Assembly: GCA_938040325.1 (NCBI GenBank)
Contig: CALHXW010000143.1
Span: 1 to 32,453 of the forward strand
DNA length: 32,453 nt
Direction: 5' to 3'
Source: an uncultured bacterium
Lineage (GTDB): Bacteria; Myxococcota_A; UBA9042; PHBI01
Shown here: piece after piece, positions 7,747-16,594 of the stretch
Position numbering within the stretch: the stretch's first letter is position 1
How the letters are laid out: every line of letters starts with the position of its first letter
Made by a program: the position numbers and the translations under genes
Notes under the pieces: model-generated
Database searches by the model: none
Told to the model about the DNA's origin: nothing
Seen by the model: only the letters and a program-made list of their open reading frames with translations

Positions 7747-9627
7747 CTAGTCGGCCACCACCGTCAGATCGGGTAGCGGCTGACCATACCACCGCGCCCA
7801 CAAGCGCTTGGCGGCGGCTACCAGCTCGCTGTCGGGTCGGGCGCTCAGCGCCAGATAAACATCGGCGGCATACTGGATCTTCACCGGTCCGTCGTCGCCC
7901 CGCGTTGTCCGAATGCGGAGGCCAAACTCTTCCGCCAGACCGTCGAGGATCATCGTCGTTGAGTACCACTCCGCCGAGCGGCTCCCGCCGAAGATGTGGC
8001 TCATCGAGAGCGTCAGGTTGAGCTTAGCGAAGTCGGGTTCGCGACCGATCTCAGACAGGTAGGCGCTGAGCTCGAAGTTGGCGCGCTCAAGCGCTTGGTC
8101 ATGGGCGTCCGCTAGGCGGGCCGCCTCGGCCTCGGTCAGGCTTGACTCCGCTTTGGGGCGACGGCGCTCAAGTCGCTCCTTGAGGCCCGGCGCGACGGGG
8201 AAGTCGTCGCCGCGGGTGTAGTCAAGTCGGTGCTGAACCTCGTGTTGCTCGACGGTCTTGGCGAAGCGCTCCATCAGCCGCCGAAAGACGTCCGTGTTGC
8301 CAGAGCCTTCGATCTTGCGCTGAAGGTCTTCGAGCTCGCGAACTTGGAAGTCCGGAAGCGACTCCTTGAGGGCCGTGAACGTGTCATCGTCGATCGCCAG
8401 CGTGCCGGGAACCCGAAAGCGCATGCCACGCTTTCCGAGTCGCTCACTCCAGCGCTCTGCAAGGTCACGCCGCTGCTCAAGCAGTGCGCCGAAGTCACGC
8501 AGCTCCTCGAGATCGTCGGGCAGAACGCGCTCGAACGACTCGCGGGTGATACGCCCTGCTTCCTGCTCGAGGGCTTTTTCCCAGTCGCGTCGCGCTTCGC
8601 GCCCGATCAGCGGCATCGGCGCGTTGTTCATGAGCGCTGGGCCTACGTAGGTCACCAGCTGATGCTCGACCTTGTCGCGGAGGATGACGGCCACATCCAT
8701 CGTCTTGCGCGTGTAGCCCAGCAGCGAGCGCTCCCAGTTGAGACGATCGACGCGCTTGAGATGGACCGCATCGACGGTCGTCCCGAGTCCGTCACTCACC
8801 GGGTGTCGCGCGTGCACCTCAAACACAAAGAACGAGGTCTGGGCGCGTTGCTTGCGCCGAATCATCCAGTCGCCGTCAATGAAGAAAGGCTGCTCACGCT
8901 CTTTGAGGATGCGGTTGAAGTCGCGCAGGGCCGCCCGAAACGGCACGTTCCGCGCCTTGTAGGTGTCCATGATATCCGGGTCGCACGCGAGCTCTTTGGT
9001 GCGGTCGAGCAGCGTGGCCATCGCGGTCACGCCGGCCTCGCCGAGCTCATCGCGCATCGTCTCGTCGGTCAGTCGCCCACGCAGCGCAGCCAGCTCTTGG
9101 GCCTCCGAGCTGTCTGCGGCGGCCTCTGCGTCAACAACGGCCAGCCGCGAGTAGCGGTCGAGCACCACGACCCAGTCGGTGAGTACCTCGGTGAGTGCCG
9201 AGCCCATCTTGCTTGCCACGGCCGGCTTCGTGGGCAGCGCCGCCCAGATGCCTGTCCCAACAGCCCCAAGGATGATGACAGCAAGCAGAGGCGTCAGCCA
9301 CCGGAGGCTGCTTGGCGTTCGCGTGTCGGTGTTTGCATCCGCGGCAGCGAACGCCTGGCGCGCGAGCTCCGAGTTCTGTGTGGCGGCGTCTGTCTTGCGT
9401 CCTGCGGCATAGAGGTAGGCAAGGTGAAGCGCGTGTGGGGCTGCCTCTTTGCGCTCGCTCGCCGACACATCAAGCCACGCCCGCCGCAGCGACTTCTTGA
9501 TGTGTCGCTGAGCAAGCCAGTAGGCGACTGGATCCACCCGCGGCAGCGCATTGAGGGCCGCAGCGACATCCGCCTCAACGCCTGTGCGAGCGCCGGCGGC
9601 GAGCGCGTGCAGCGCAATGTTCTTCAC
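7747..9627 (-). CDS. Membrane-anchored hypothetical protein with HEVQH motif
   Basis: The product is 626 residues from GTG 9627, chosen because AAGGGG lies five bases upstream; a longer frame starts at 9666 without such a signal. I recognise no named family. Residues 1-105 form a small helical, probably cytoplasmic domain. A single membrane segment (SLRWLTPLLAVIILGAVGTG, about 107-127) follows, then a large charged, mostly helical domain. Near the end HEVQH (462-466) matches the HExxH zinc-binding motif of gluzincin-type metallopeptidases. Glu 519 or Glu 526, in NFELSAYLSEI, is a candidate third ligand. The motif is seen; peptidase activity is inferred. The gene is convergent with the trypsin gene (29 bases apart) and divergent from the Cys-repeat protein. 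Confidence 0.8.
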   Translation of the reverse strand: MKNIALHALAAGARTGVEADVAAALNALPRVDPVAYWLAQRHIKKSLRRAWLDVSASERKEAAPHALHLAYLYAAGRKTDAATQNSELARQAFAAADANTDTRTPSSLRWLTPLLAVIILGAVGTGIWAALPTKPAVASKMGSALTEVLTDWVVVLDRYSRLAVVDAEAAADSSEAQELAALRGRLTDETMRDELGEAGVTAMATLLDRTKELACDPDIMDTYKARNVPFRAALRDFNRILKEREQPFFIDGDWMIRRKQRAQTSFFVFEVHARHPVSDGLGTTVDAVHLKRVDRLNWERSLLGYTRKTMDVAVILRDKVEHQLVTYVGPALMNNAPMPLIGREARRDWEKALEQEAGRITRESFERVLPDDLEELRDFGALLEQRRDLAERWSERLGKRGMRFRVPGTLAIDDDTFTALKESLPDFQVRELEDLQRKIEGSGNTDVFRRLMERFAKTVEQHEVQHRLDYTRGDDFPVAPGLKERLERRRPKAESSLTEAEAARLADAHDQALERANFELSAYLSEIGREPDFAKLNLTLSMSHIFGGSRSAEWYSTTMILDGLAEEFGLRIRTTRGDDGPVKIQYAADVYLALSARPDSELVAAAKRLWARWYGQPLPDLTVVAD

Positions 9628-9850
9628 TGGGACCCCTTCATGATCACTGTGCCTCCCGACGTCCAACGCCTCGCGTGCTCCATACGTTCTATCAGCTTCG
9701 TGCGAATATCGAGCTGTTGATCGCGGTGAACCGACGCGTGCAGACCGACAGCAGCCTTGGAGATCTGTCGAGCCGCTGAGGCGCCTTGGTCGGCCGTCGT
9801 CGCTGGCATCCCACCCTTGGCCGCGCTAACGTGGACGTTGGAGGGAACAC

Positions 9851-11839
9851 ATGATGCGACGTTGGATGCAAACCACGGTCTTGGTGGCGATCTTGTCTTG
9901 GGCGACGACGGCGCTGGGGGTGCCGAAGACGTTCTTCTACGATGAGTTCGATGAGGACTTCGCCGCTGCGCTCAACAGCATCAACGGACAGTCGCTCGCG
10001 ACCCAGCCAGGCTTCGTCCAGGGCGAAGCGATCGGTCAGGTCTATCGACCAGCGCCCGAAGAGTTTCCGCTACAGATCGAAGGCGTCGACCTCATCTTCA
10101 GCGCGCCGCCATCGATGCCAGACCTGACCTCAGGCTTCACGCTCGAGATCTATATCTCCGATGAAGACGGACCCGACCCAGGCAACAGCCCCATCTTTGC
10201 GATCAGCAACAACGATCTGCTGGATCCCGCCACCCAGACGCTCGGCATCACCGTTCAGGGCGGCGTGGGCATCCAGATCGCCTTCGACTTCACCGATCCT
10301 GAAAACCACCCGCCGCTCATCACGAGCGGCAACATCTGGGTGATGGTCCGGTTCGACCAGGTCCCAAGCGCTGGGTTTGAGGCTTGGGGAACCCTCGACT
10401 GCTTGATCGTGGCAGGTCTGACCTGTGGCTGCCAGAATGTCGGAAGCCTCCACGATAGCGCGACACGCGTGAACTCGAACGTGATTCGCCACGTGACGCC
10501 GCTAGGCCAGTGCAGCGGCGCGCAGGCTTGGTCCTACACCGAGGACGTTGGCATCAGTGGTGACGTGATCCTTCGCATGCGCGCAGACGTCGCAAACGTT
10601 GCGTGCGTTCCGGACTGCAACGGCAAGGTCTGCGGCGACGATGGCTGCGGCGATATCTGTGGGGCATGTGCTCCTGGGCAGAGCTGCGACGCAGGCGCGT
10701 GTGTGTCCTGCATCCCGCAGTGTGACGGCAAGACATGTGGTCCCGACGGCTGCGGGGGCGTGTGCGGCACGTGCGCTCCCGGTCAGCCCTGTCTCGGCCA
10801 GAACTGCTGCGCGCCGATGTGCGATGGCATTGCCTGTGGTGGCGACGGCTGCGGTGGCGTGTGCGGAACGTGCGCGCCTGGCGAGAGCTGCGACGCCGGC
10901 GTCTGCAACTGCGTGCCCGATTGTGCGGGCGTTAGCTGCGGCGATGACGGCTGCGGCGGCAGCTGTGGCGAGTGCGGCGCTGGCGAGAGCTGCGAGTCCG
11001 GGAGCTGCGCCTGTGTCCCGACGTGCGGCGGCGCTGCCTGTGGCGACGACGGCTGCGGTGGCACCTGCGGTAGCTGCGCCGACGGCGAGGCCTGCGAGGC
11101 CGGCGTCTGCGAGACGGTCTGCGTGCCGAGCTGTGAAGGGGCTGCTTGCGGCGACGATGGCTGTGGCGGCGACTGCGGGCTTTGCAACGAAGAGGAGACC
11201 TGCGTTGCCGGCGAGTGTGTCGCCGATTGCGTACCGGACTGCACGGACGCGGCGTGTGGCGACGATGGCTGCGGCGGCAGCTGCGGAACGTGCGGCGACG
11301 GCGCGACCTGCACCGACGGCGTGTGCGGCGGCCAGTGCGCTGCCGACTGTGACGGCCGCGACTGTGGCGACGACGGATGTGGCGGTAGCTGCGGCTCCTG
11401 CTCGGGCGGGACGACCTGCTCGGATGCTGGGACCTGCGACGCGCCGGTCGATGGGCTCTTCATCGACGCCATCTCGCCCGATCAGGGGACCCAAGGCGAG
11501 TCCCCGTCTGTCTCGATCACCGGCGGGGGCTTCGAGATGGGGGCCGTGGTGCGCATCGGGGGGACCGACCTCGTCAACGTTGACTACGTCGGGGCGGGCC
11601 TGATCACGGGGGTTGTGTCGGCTGAGCTGCCGGTCGGCCTTCACGACGTGATCGTGTCGAACCCTGACGGCGAGGTCGCTCGGCTCGACGACGCTTTCCA
11701 GCTCGTTGCGACGCCGTCCAATGCGGACAGTGGCTGCGGGTGTCAGTCCGGACCGACGCCAGCTGCGCTCGCCTGGTTCGGTCTGGTTGCGCTCGTCATG
11801 GTGCGTCGCCGGAGCTTGGGCGGCGCGCCTCGCCCCTGA
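9851..11839 (+). CDS. Cys-rich repeat surface protein with IPT domain and MYXO-CTERM tail
   Basis: This 662-residue protein has a Sec signal peptide (about residues 1-23, ending TALG-VP) and an N-terminal beta-rich domain to about residue 245. Eight tandem units of about 34-38 residues follow, built on CVPxCxGxxCGDDGCGGxCGxC, each with about eight Cys, which suggests disulfide-stabilised stalk modules outside the cell. An IPT/TIG immunoglobulin-like domain comes next (about 545-625, SPDQGTQG... VSNPDG). The end is a sorting tail: GCGCQSG, one hydrophobic segment and VMVRRRS. This matches the MYXO-CTERM type, in which the Cys region is processed and the protein is anchored to the outer surface. 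The ATG at 9851 follows GGAGGG; a second ATG three bases later is equally possible. Function is unknown, perhaps adhesion or a surface layer. Confidence 0.9.
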   Translation: MMRRWMQTTVLVAILSWATTALGVPKTFFYDEFDEDFAAALNSINGQSLATQPGFVQGEAIGQVYRPAPEEFPLQIEGVDLIFSAPPSMPDLTSGFTLEIYISDEDGPDPGNSPIFAISNNDLLDPATQTLGITVQGGVGIQIAFDFTDPENHPPLITSGNIWVMVRFDQVPSAGFEAWGTLDCLIVAGLTCGCQNVGSLHDSATRVNSNVIRHVTPLGQCSGAQAWSYTEDVGISGDVILRMRADVANVACVPDCNGKVCGDDGCGDICGACAPGQSCDAGACVSCIPQCDGKTCGPDGCGGVCGTCAPGQPCLGQNCCAPMCDGIACGGDGCGGVCGTCAPGESCDAGVCNCVPDCAGVSCGDDGCGGSCGECGAGESCESGSCACVPTCGGAACGDDGCGGTCGSCADGEACEAGVCETVCVPSCEGAACGDDGCGGDCGLCNEEETCVAGECVADCVPDCTDAACGDDGCGGSCGTCGDGATCTDGVCGGQCAADCDGRDCGDDGCGGSCGSCSGGTTCSDAGTCDAPVDGLFIDAISPDQGTQGESPSVSITGGGFEMGAVVRIGGTDLVNVDYVGAGLITGVVSAELPVGLHDVIVSNPDGEVARLDDAFQLVATPSNADSGCGCQSGPTPAALAWFGLVALVMVRRRSLGGAPRP

Positions 11840-11862
11840 GAGCCGTCAGCTCGTGAGGCCTG

Positions 11863-13401
11863 CTAGCCTGCTAGGATGCGCCTGGACTGCACGCGCGCCA
11901 TCGCCATGATGGTGTGCTGAGGGTTGACGCCGAGCGTTGACGGGATCGCCGATGCGTCCATCACGTAGAGCTGCTTGTAGCCGCGGACCGCGCCGTCAGG
12001 CGTGCAGACCGAGCGCTTCGGGTCGGTGCCCATGACACAGCCGCCAAAGATATGGCTCATGATGGCGGTCCAGACGCGCGGGTCGGGCGGGATGTCGTCG
12101 AGCTTGTGCAGCTCGTCGGGTCCGAGAGAGTAGGGGATGCCGTAGACGCCGGGAACGATCGCTTTGGCGCCGGCAGCGAAGTGCATCTGCGCCACGAGCT
12201 TTGCGCCCTCACGGAAGCGGACCATGTCGCTCTTGGTGGCGCTGTAGAACACGATGGGCTTGCCGCCGGGACCGCGAACGACGCGGCCGGTGGCTTCCGC
12301 TCGGACCGCAAGCACCCACATCGCCAGGTTTCGGTAGGCGCCCAAGCGGCGCTTGAGCGTGTGTCCGGCGCCGGACAGTCGGCTTGCTACAAGCTCCAGC
12401 GGGATCGAGAGCGTCTCGAGCTTCAGCCCTTTGGTGGTCCTGAACTGGGTGCTGGCCCAGCCCTGGGTTGCCCCTTTGTTCATGTCGACCGGGTCGTCGT
12501 AGATCCCGAAGATGCCGCTTCCGGGGTGTGCGCGAAAGTAGCGACCCATGGCCCGGTGGCGAACGCCGGAGCGCATCAGCAGGGCAGGCGAGTGAGTCGC
12601 AGACGCGGCCACAATGACGCCCTTGCGCGCACGGACGCTGAAGCGGCGGCCCTTCTGGCGTGTGCGAGGATGGACGAAGCGACCGATGACGCCGGCAGCA
12701 CGCTTGCGCTCGAAACGCACTTGGAAGACCGGGGCCGACGACATGAGCGTCGCTCCCATGGCCAGCGCCTCCGGAATGTACGTTACGTTGGCTGAGCGCT
12801 TCCGGTCGTTGGTGCAGCCCTGCATGCAGTTGCCGGAGCCAAGACAGTCGTCGATGTTGCGGTGCATGTCGTGGTCGTGCATGCCCAGCGCGTGGCCGGC
12901 CTTGTACGCCAGCTCATTGGTGCGTCCCATGGTTGCTTGGGGAGTCGCCGTGACCGACAGCTCGCGCTCGATGACGTCCTGAGCCGACCAGTAGTCGTCA
13001 GCGAGCGCGCGACCTCCAAAGCCGTGGTCTCGCTTCCACTCATCAAAGATGTCGCCCGGCGTCCGCACAACGATGGCGCTGTTGACCACGGTGGTTCCGC
13101 CGACGAGCGACGCCTGGACGATCGGCCACATGGCTCGACCCATCGCGATGGTCGCGCCCCAGCCGTCCATGTTGTCGCGCATCGTCGCATACGACGAGCG
13201 AGGGTAGTCGCGCGGCTCCCGCCACGGGCCGGCCTCGACCATGCAGACCGACTCGCCGCCGCGCGCAAGCTCGAGGGCTGCGACCGCGCCGCCAGCACCG
13301 GTGCCGACGACGACCCAGTCGGCCTCGGCGCAAAACTCAGGGTCCCACACGCGACCGGCCTTGAAGCCGATGTGTGTGCCATTGTTGGGGGGCATCACCA
13401 C
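11863..13401 (-). CDS. GMC-family FAD-dependent oxidoreductase
   Basis: The product has 512 residues. The FAD-binding Rossmann motif is VVGTGAGGAVAALELA (about 31-46) with Glu 56 (VEAGP) for the ribose. SLVGGTTVVNSA follows in the usual GMC position, and the C-terminal GMC_oxred_C domain has GGCVMGTDP, then VMDASAIPSTLGVNPQHT with the catalytic Asn/His pair near the end (His 496). The family oxidises alcohols, including sterols, sugars and long-chain alcohols; the substrate cannot be read here. A Cys-rich stretch DDCLGSGNCMQGC lies mid-protein, as in long-chain alcohol or cholesterol oxidase relatives. The GTG start at 13401 overlaps the upstream stop (TAGTG) and has AGGGAG seven bases before it, so translation is probably coupled to the upstream small membrane protein. 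Confidence 0.93.
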   Translation of the reverse strand: MVMPPNNGTHIGFKAGRVWDPEFCAEADWVVVGTGAGGAVAALELARGGESVCMVEAGPWREPRDYPRSSYATMRDNMDGWGATIAMGRAMWPIVQASLVGGTTVVNSAIVVRTPGDIFDEWKRDHGFGGRALADDYWSAQDVIERELSVTATPQATMGRTNELAYKAGHALGMHDHDMHRNIDDCLGSGNCMQGCTNDRKRSANVTYIPEALAMGATLMSSAPVFQVRFERKRAAGVIGRFVHPRTRQKGRRFSVRARKGVIVAASATHSPALLMRSGVRHRAMGRYFRAHPGSGIFGIYDDPVDMNKGATQGWASTQFRTTKGLKLETLSIPLELVASRLSGAGHTLKRRLGAYRNLAMWVLAVRAEATGRVVRGPGGKPIVFYSATKSDMVRFREGAKLVAQMHFAAGAKAIVPGVYGIPYSLGPDELHKLDDIPPDPRVWTAIMSHIFGGCVMGTDPKRSVCTPDGAVRGYKQLYVMDASAIPSTLGVNPQHTIMAMARVQSRRILAG

Positions 13402-13832
13402 TAGGAGTCTCCCTCGCGCCAGGTGCCAGGGTCTGGTTCCAGCGGGTCGAGGCCCACCGACGTCCGAACCTCTGGGTCGGCGCCCCAGCAGAGCCCTGCC
13501 ATCATCTTGACTGCAAAGGTGACCTGACGCACCAAGTAGATGCGGTGGGTCGCAAGCGCGTTGACGTGGGCATCCAGCTCATCGGGTCGCAGCGCGTTGG
13601 CTGGCTTGAGCTTGCCGATCGTGACGGGGGGCGTCGCGAGCAGAAAGAGGGCGCCGGTCACGAGCCCGACCTTGTAGATGGGCGGGGCCTCGTCGAGGAG
13701 CTGGTCGAGAAAGCCGTCGACATCGGTGTCGGCGAGTCCCTTCAGGACGTCAGAGCCGTCGGCATCCGTTGTGTTTGGGCGCGGGAGCATCGCGTTCATC
13801 GAGAAGCGTGCGAGAGACTTGGTCAACGACAT
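13401..13832 (-). CDS. Small membrane protein coupled to the GMC oxidoreductase
   Basis: The product has 143 residues with one hydrophobic segment (VGLVTGALFLLATPPVTIG, about residues 55-73) and otherwise polar, slightly acidic sequence. No family is certain. Its place directly upstream of, and overlapping by one base with, a GMC oxidoreductase suggests an accessory or membrane-anchoring subunit, comparable in position to gluconate dehydrogenase subunit 3-like partners of other GMC enzymes. That comparison is by context, not sequence. The ATG at 13832 has no obvious ribosome binding site. About 320 non-coding bases lie upstream. Confidence 0.75.
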   Translation of the reverse strand: MSLTKSLARFSMNAMLPRPNTTDADGSDVLKGLADTDVDGFLDQLLDEAPPIYKVGLVTGALFLLATPPVTIGKLKPANALRPDELDAHVNALATHRIYLVRQVTFAVKMMAGLCWGADPEVRTSVGLDPLEPDPGTWREGDS

Positions 13833-14155
13833 GGACGGATGCTAGCAGAGTCGGAGCAAATGCGAATGCTCATGACGCCGGGATCCTCACGGTGCAATGG
13901 CCCGGTCCAGTCAGTCTTTGCGACTAACGCTGTCGTGTTCCGTCCGGCTAGCTCGCAGCCAAGTTCCAGACATGACAAAGCGATCTCGGCGTCGGTCGTC
14001 CTTGAATGGACCCGCCGGTCCTGCGGTTGTCGCTCTTTGACCTCGGCGCCGTACCGTCGACGGAATGCTGAAAACGAACTCGCCCTAACCCTAGCCGGAC
14101 GGGGGCCTACCAGCGTGCTGAAGCCCAGGGTGGCGGCGTCGACTTCAAAGTGCGC
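13833..14155. other. Intergenic gap with a spaced inverted repeat
   Basis: No gene is supported. A perfect 12-bp inverted pair, CCGTCCGGCTAG (13940-13951) and CTAGCCGGACGG (14091-14102), is separated by 139 bases. The gap should contain the promoter for the minus-strand membrane protein/GMC pair and the 3' end of the lipoprotein gene, but I cannot identify a clear promoter or terminator. Confidence 0.4.
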
Positions 14156-14731
14156 TCAACGCGGGGGCGCGATCACCTGAGCGTTGGGTGCGTCGCGGGC
14201 TGGGTCGACGCGTCCGACCAACGAACGCACAGCGAACACGTGCGCTCCGTCGGTGCGAGGGCTTGGTGCCTCAATCAGCGGACCCCAGACACCTTCCAGC
14301 CAGACCGCAACCGACGCTGCCTTTGGCGCAAGACGTTGCAGACGCGACGCAAGGCCAATACCCAGCGCCGTGTCGTCAATGCTGACTGCGAGACGCGCCG
14401 TCTCGATCGTGAGGCCCAGCTTGCCGTAGCCTAGGCGAAAGCTGTTGAGGGGCCCTCCGCGCTCAAACACCACCGGCAATCGAATCGTCTTGCGCGTGGC
14501 TTGAGGATCCGTCTGGCGCTGCAACCAAGCCAGCAGGGGGCCCGATGGGTCGAGGGGCGGACCCGCAACGAAGCGTGCTTCGGACGGTCGTGCCGCTGTC
14601 TTGGATGTGTTCACGGGCGGTCTGGATGTCACCGACTTCCCTGTCGGCGACGTGGCGGCCGCCGGAGCGTTGGTTTGAGGACCTGCACAGCCGAGACAGG
14701 CAAGTGCGAAGGCTACGAAGAGAGGCTTCAT
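14156..14731 (-). CDS. Putative lipoprotein of unknown function
   Basis: The 191-residue product begins MKPLFVAFALACLGCAG, a short signal peptide followed by a Cys that could be lipidated, although neither ALAC nor CLGC is an ideal lipobox. A Thr/Ser/Pro/Ala-rich linker follows (about residues 20-50). A compact domain then has alternating hydrophobic stretches (RLPVVFERG, KLGLTIETARLAVSID, SVAVWLEGVWGPLIE) that look like a beta-rich fold. No catalytic motif is visible and I recognise no family. The WLEGVWGPLIE stretch and the later HVFAVRSLVGRV would suit a secreted binding protein. No good ribosome binding site precedes the ATG. It lies 72 bases downstream of the Ser/Thr kinase gene on the same strand. 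Confidence 0.7.
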   Translation of the reverse strand: MKPLFVAFALACLGCAGPQTNAPAAATSPTGKSVTSRPPVNTSKTAARPSEARFVAGPPLDPSGPLLAWLQRQTDPQATRKTIRLPVVFERGGPLNSFRLGYGKLGLTIETARLAVSIDDTALGIGLASRLQRLAPKAASVAVWLEGVWGPLIEAPSPRTDGAHVFAVRSLVGRVDPARDAPNAQVIAPPR

Positions 14732-14803
14732 GGACTGACCATAACCTGAGTCGGCGTCGACTGCGATCGCGTCGCCGGTCAGGCGCGCGCTGCGCGCTCA
14801 GCG

Positions 14804-16279
14804 CTACTCGACGAGGAGGTAGGCGATGAGGCCACCGAGCGCCAAGAACAGGACCGCGAGTGCGACCAACATGATGTTGTTGTTGTTGGGGTCGGTTGGC
14901 GGGACGGCAGCGGGCGTGTACTGCGGCGCCTGCGCTCCGTGAAGGGTCACATCAGGGACGCGCGATGCAGGCGGGACTGGTGGACTCTTCGTGGTTGGTC
15001 GCTCGCGTAGGCGGCGCGCGCTGTTGCCTTGCTCCCGCGCGATCCGTAGGGCTTGCTGGAGCTCAGCCTGCGACGGACCCTGGTCTTCGAGCAGTGTTTC
15101 GCTTGAGTTGAAGCTCGCCGGATCCGGGCGGGGGATGTTGCGTGCTCGCGACGGGGCCTTCGCCTTGAGGATCTCGGGGACAGGCTCTTCGACCGTCATG
15201 GGGATGGCACGCCCATCGTCGGGAAGTGCGGGTTCCTGGATCGGGCGTCGCCGCGGTGGCCGCGAGCCCACAGGCGGCGTCGCGCGGCTACGCGGGTTCG
15301 AGTTGGGACGTGGGACTGGACGTGTGCTGCTGCCGCCAGTGCGGAGCGCCGTGATCTTGTCGCGGTAGAGGTCGGTCATGAACGGCTTGATCGCTTCGCG
15401 CTCAAGGTCCTTGACGTGCTTGTAGTACCAGCGTGTGAGCTCGCGATCGAAAGCCTGAAGATCCTTGTGCCGGAACTCCACGCTCTTATCGAGGGCGGTC
15501 AGCAGGATATCGTCGAGCTCTTGGTCGACACGGGGGTTGTAGCGCGAGGCAGGCTCGGGCTGCTGCTTGAGAACGGCGGTCAGGGTCTCAAAGTCGCTTG
15601 TCTTCAGGAATAGCCGCTTGTGGGTCAGCATCTCCCAGAGGCAGATCGCGAGCGCAAAGAGGTCGCTTCGTCCATCGAGCTTTCGACCCCGCGCTTGCTC
15701 AGGTGACATGTAGGCAACCTTGCCTTTCACGGTGCCTGCTTGGGTCTTGGTGCTTCGCTCAGCGGCCTTGGCGATCCCAAAGTCCATCAGCTTGATTTCG
15801 CCCGAGTAGCTCACCATCACGTTGTGGGGCGAGATGTCGCGGTGGATGATGTTGAGCGGACGGCCTTTGTGTTCCTTCGTGTGGGCGTAGAAGAGCCCCT
15901 TCGAGATCTGCATGCAGATCCAGACGCACTGGGCGATCGACAGCGGTCTACCGGCGGCATGGCCGTCTTTGATGACCGCCGAGAGGTCCTCGCCCTCGAT
16001 GTACTCCATGGCGATGAAGTGGGCGCCGTCGAGCCGATCGAAGTCGTAAATCTGGACAATGTTGGGGTGCTGCAGCTTCGCGGTGATGGATGCTTCGTCC
16101 ACGAACATCCGCACGAATGCTTCGTCTTCCGAGTAATGGGGCAAGATACGCTTGATCACGCAGTCGCGAACAAACCCCTCGGCACCCGCGGTCTTCGCCT
16201 GGAAGATCTCGGCCATACCGCCGGTCGCGATCTTCCGAATTAGCGTATATTTGCCGAACTGTTGCGGGAACTTGCCCAT
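14804..16279 (-). CDS. Tail-anchored Ser/Thr protein kinase
   Basis: The product is 491 residues from ATG 16279, which has GGGGTTGAG just upstream. The eukaryotic-like kinase domain (about 10-285) has the Gly-loop IATGGMAEIF (17-26), catalytic Lys 43 (VIKRI), the catalytic loop HRDISPHN (146-153), DFG (166-168) and SPE (192-194), so it should be active. The HRDISPHN variant is common in myxobacterial kinases. A basic, Pro-rich linker of about 150 residues follows (SSTRPVPRPNSNPRSRATPP and RRRPIQEP). The protein ends in one hydrophobic segment, IMLVALAVLFLALGGLIAYL, so it is anchored at the extreme C-terminus with the kinase in the cytoplasm. There is no extracellular sensor domain, so the signal must come from the membrane or partners. 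Confidence 0.95.
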   Translation of the reverse strand: MGKFPQQFGKYTLIRKIATGGMAEIFQAKTAGAEGFVRDCVIKRILPHYSEDEAFVRMFVDEASITAKLQHPNIVQIYDFDRLDGAHFIAMEYIEGEDLSAVIKDGHAAGRPLSIAQCVWICMQISKGLFYAHTKEHKGRPLNIIHRDISPHNVMVSYSGEIKLMDFGIAKAAERSTKTQAGTVKGKVAYMSPEQARGRKLDGRSDLFALAICLWEMLTHKRLFLKTSDFETLTAVLKQQPEPASRYNPRVDQELDDILLTALDKSVEFRHKDLQAFDRELTRWYYKHVKDLEREAIKPFMTDLYRDKITALRTGGSSTRPVPRPNSNPRSRATPPVGSRPPRRRPIQEPALPDDGRAIPMTVEEPVPEILKAKAPSRARNIPRPDPASFNSSETLLEDQGPSQAELQQALRIAREQGNSARRLRERPTTKSPPVPPASRVPDVTLHGAQAPQYTPAAVPPTDPNNNNIMLVALAVLFLALGGLIAYLLVE

Positions 16280-16594
16280 GCTCAACCCCAAGGACCGCCG
16301 AACCCTACCAGAGAACGGCCGAATGCGCTTGTGGTCAATGCGACCGCCGTATCGGCGGACCGCGGGCTGCGGTCGCCCGTGCCAACACGAGCCCCTCGAC
16401 TGGTGGCCGCGGTCTTTTTCACAGCGCGAGTCAGTGCGTGCGCACACCGCAGGCGTTCCAGAGGCGCTGCCGTCGAAGCCTCTCGAAAGCGGTAGCGCCG
16501 TGAGACCGCTACGATGAACAACGCCCGCTCGAAGCGGTTCTGAGCGGCGCGACTCGCGGGTGATCGCCCACGACCGGAGAACTCAGTTCCCTCG
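16280..16594. other. Upstream region of the kinase with competing hairpins
   Basis: No gene is supported. On both strands GC-rich inverted repeats overlap: CCGCCG-TAT-CGGCGG (16344-16358), GACCGC-GGGCT-GCGGTC (16358-16374), and an outer pair GCGACCGC (16340-16347) / GCGGTCGC (16369-16376) that uses some of the same bases. These sit about 60-100 bases before the kinase start on the minus strand, so they would be in its leader or promoter. Confidence 0.4.

Noticed and set aside
8230..9720. 496-residue plus-strand frame opposite the HExxH protein
   Set aside because: It is a mirror of the real minus-strand gene: no family motif and no ribosome binding site, whereas the minus gene has a membrane segment, HExxH and a ribosome binding site.
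10502..11644. Long minus-strand frame opposite the Cys-repeat gene
   Set aside because: Ala/Thr/Val-rich low-complexity product that mirrors the repeated GC-rich codons of the real gene, with no ribosome binding site.
14081..14096. Telomere-like CCCTAACCCTA
   Set aside because: Less than two repeats in a bacterial gap; chance occurrence.
13940..14102. Mobile element ends (12-bp inverted repeat)
   Set aside because: The arms are short, the interior has no gene, and no target duplication is visible; kept only as a repeat note.
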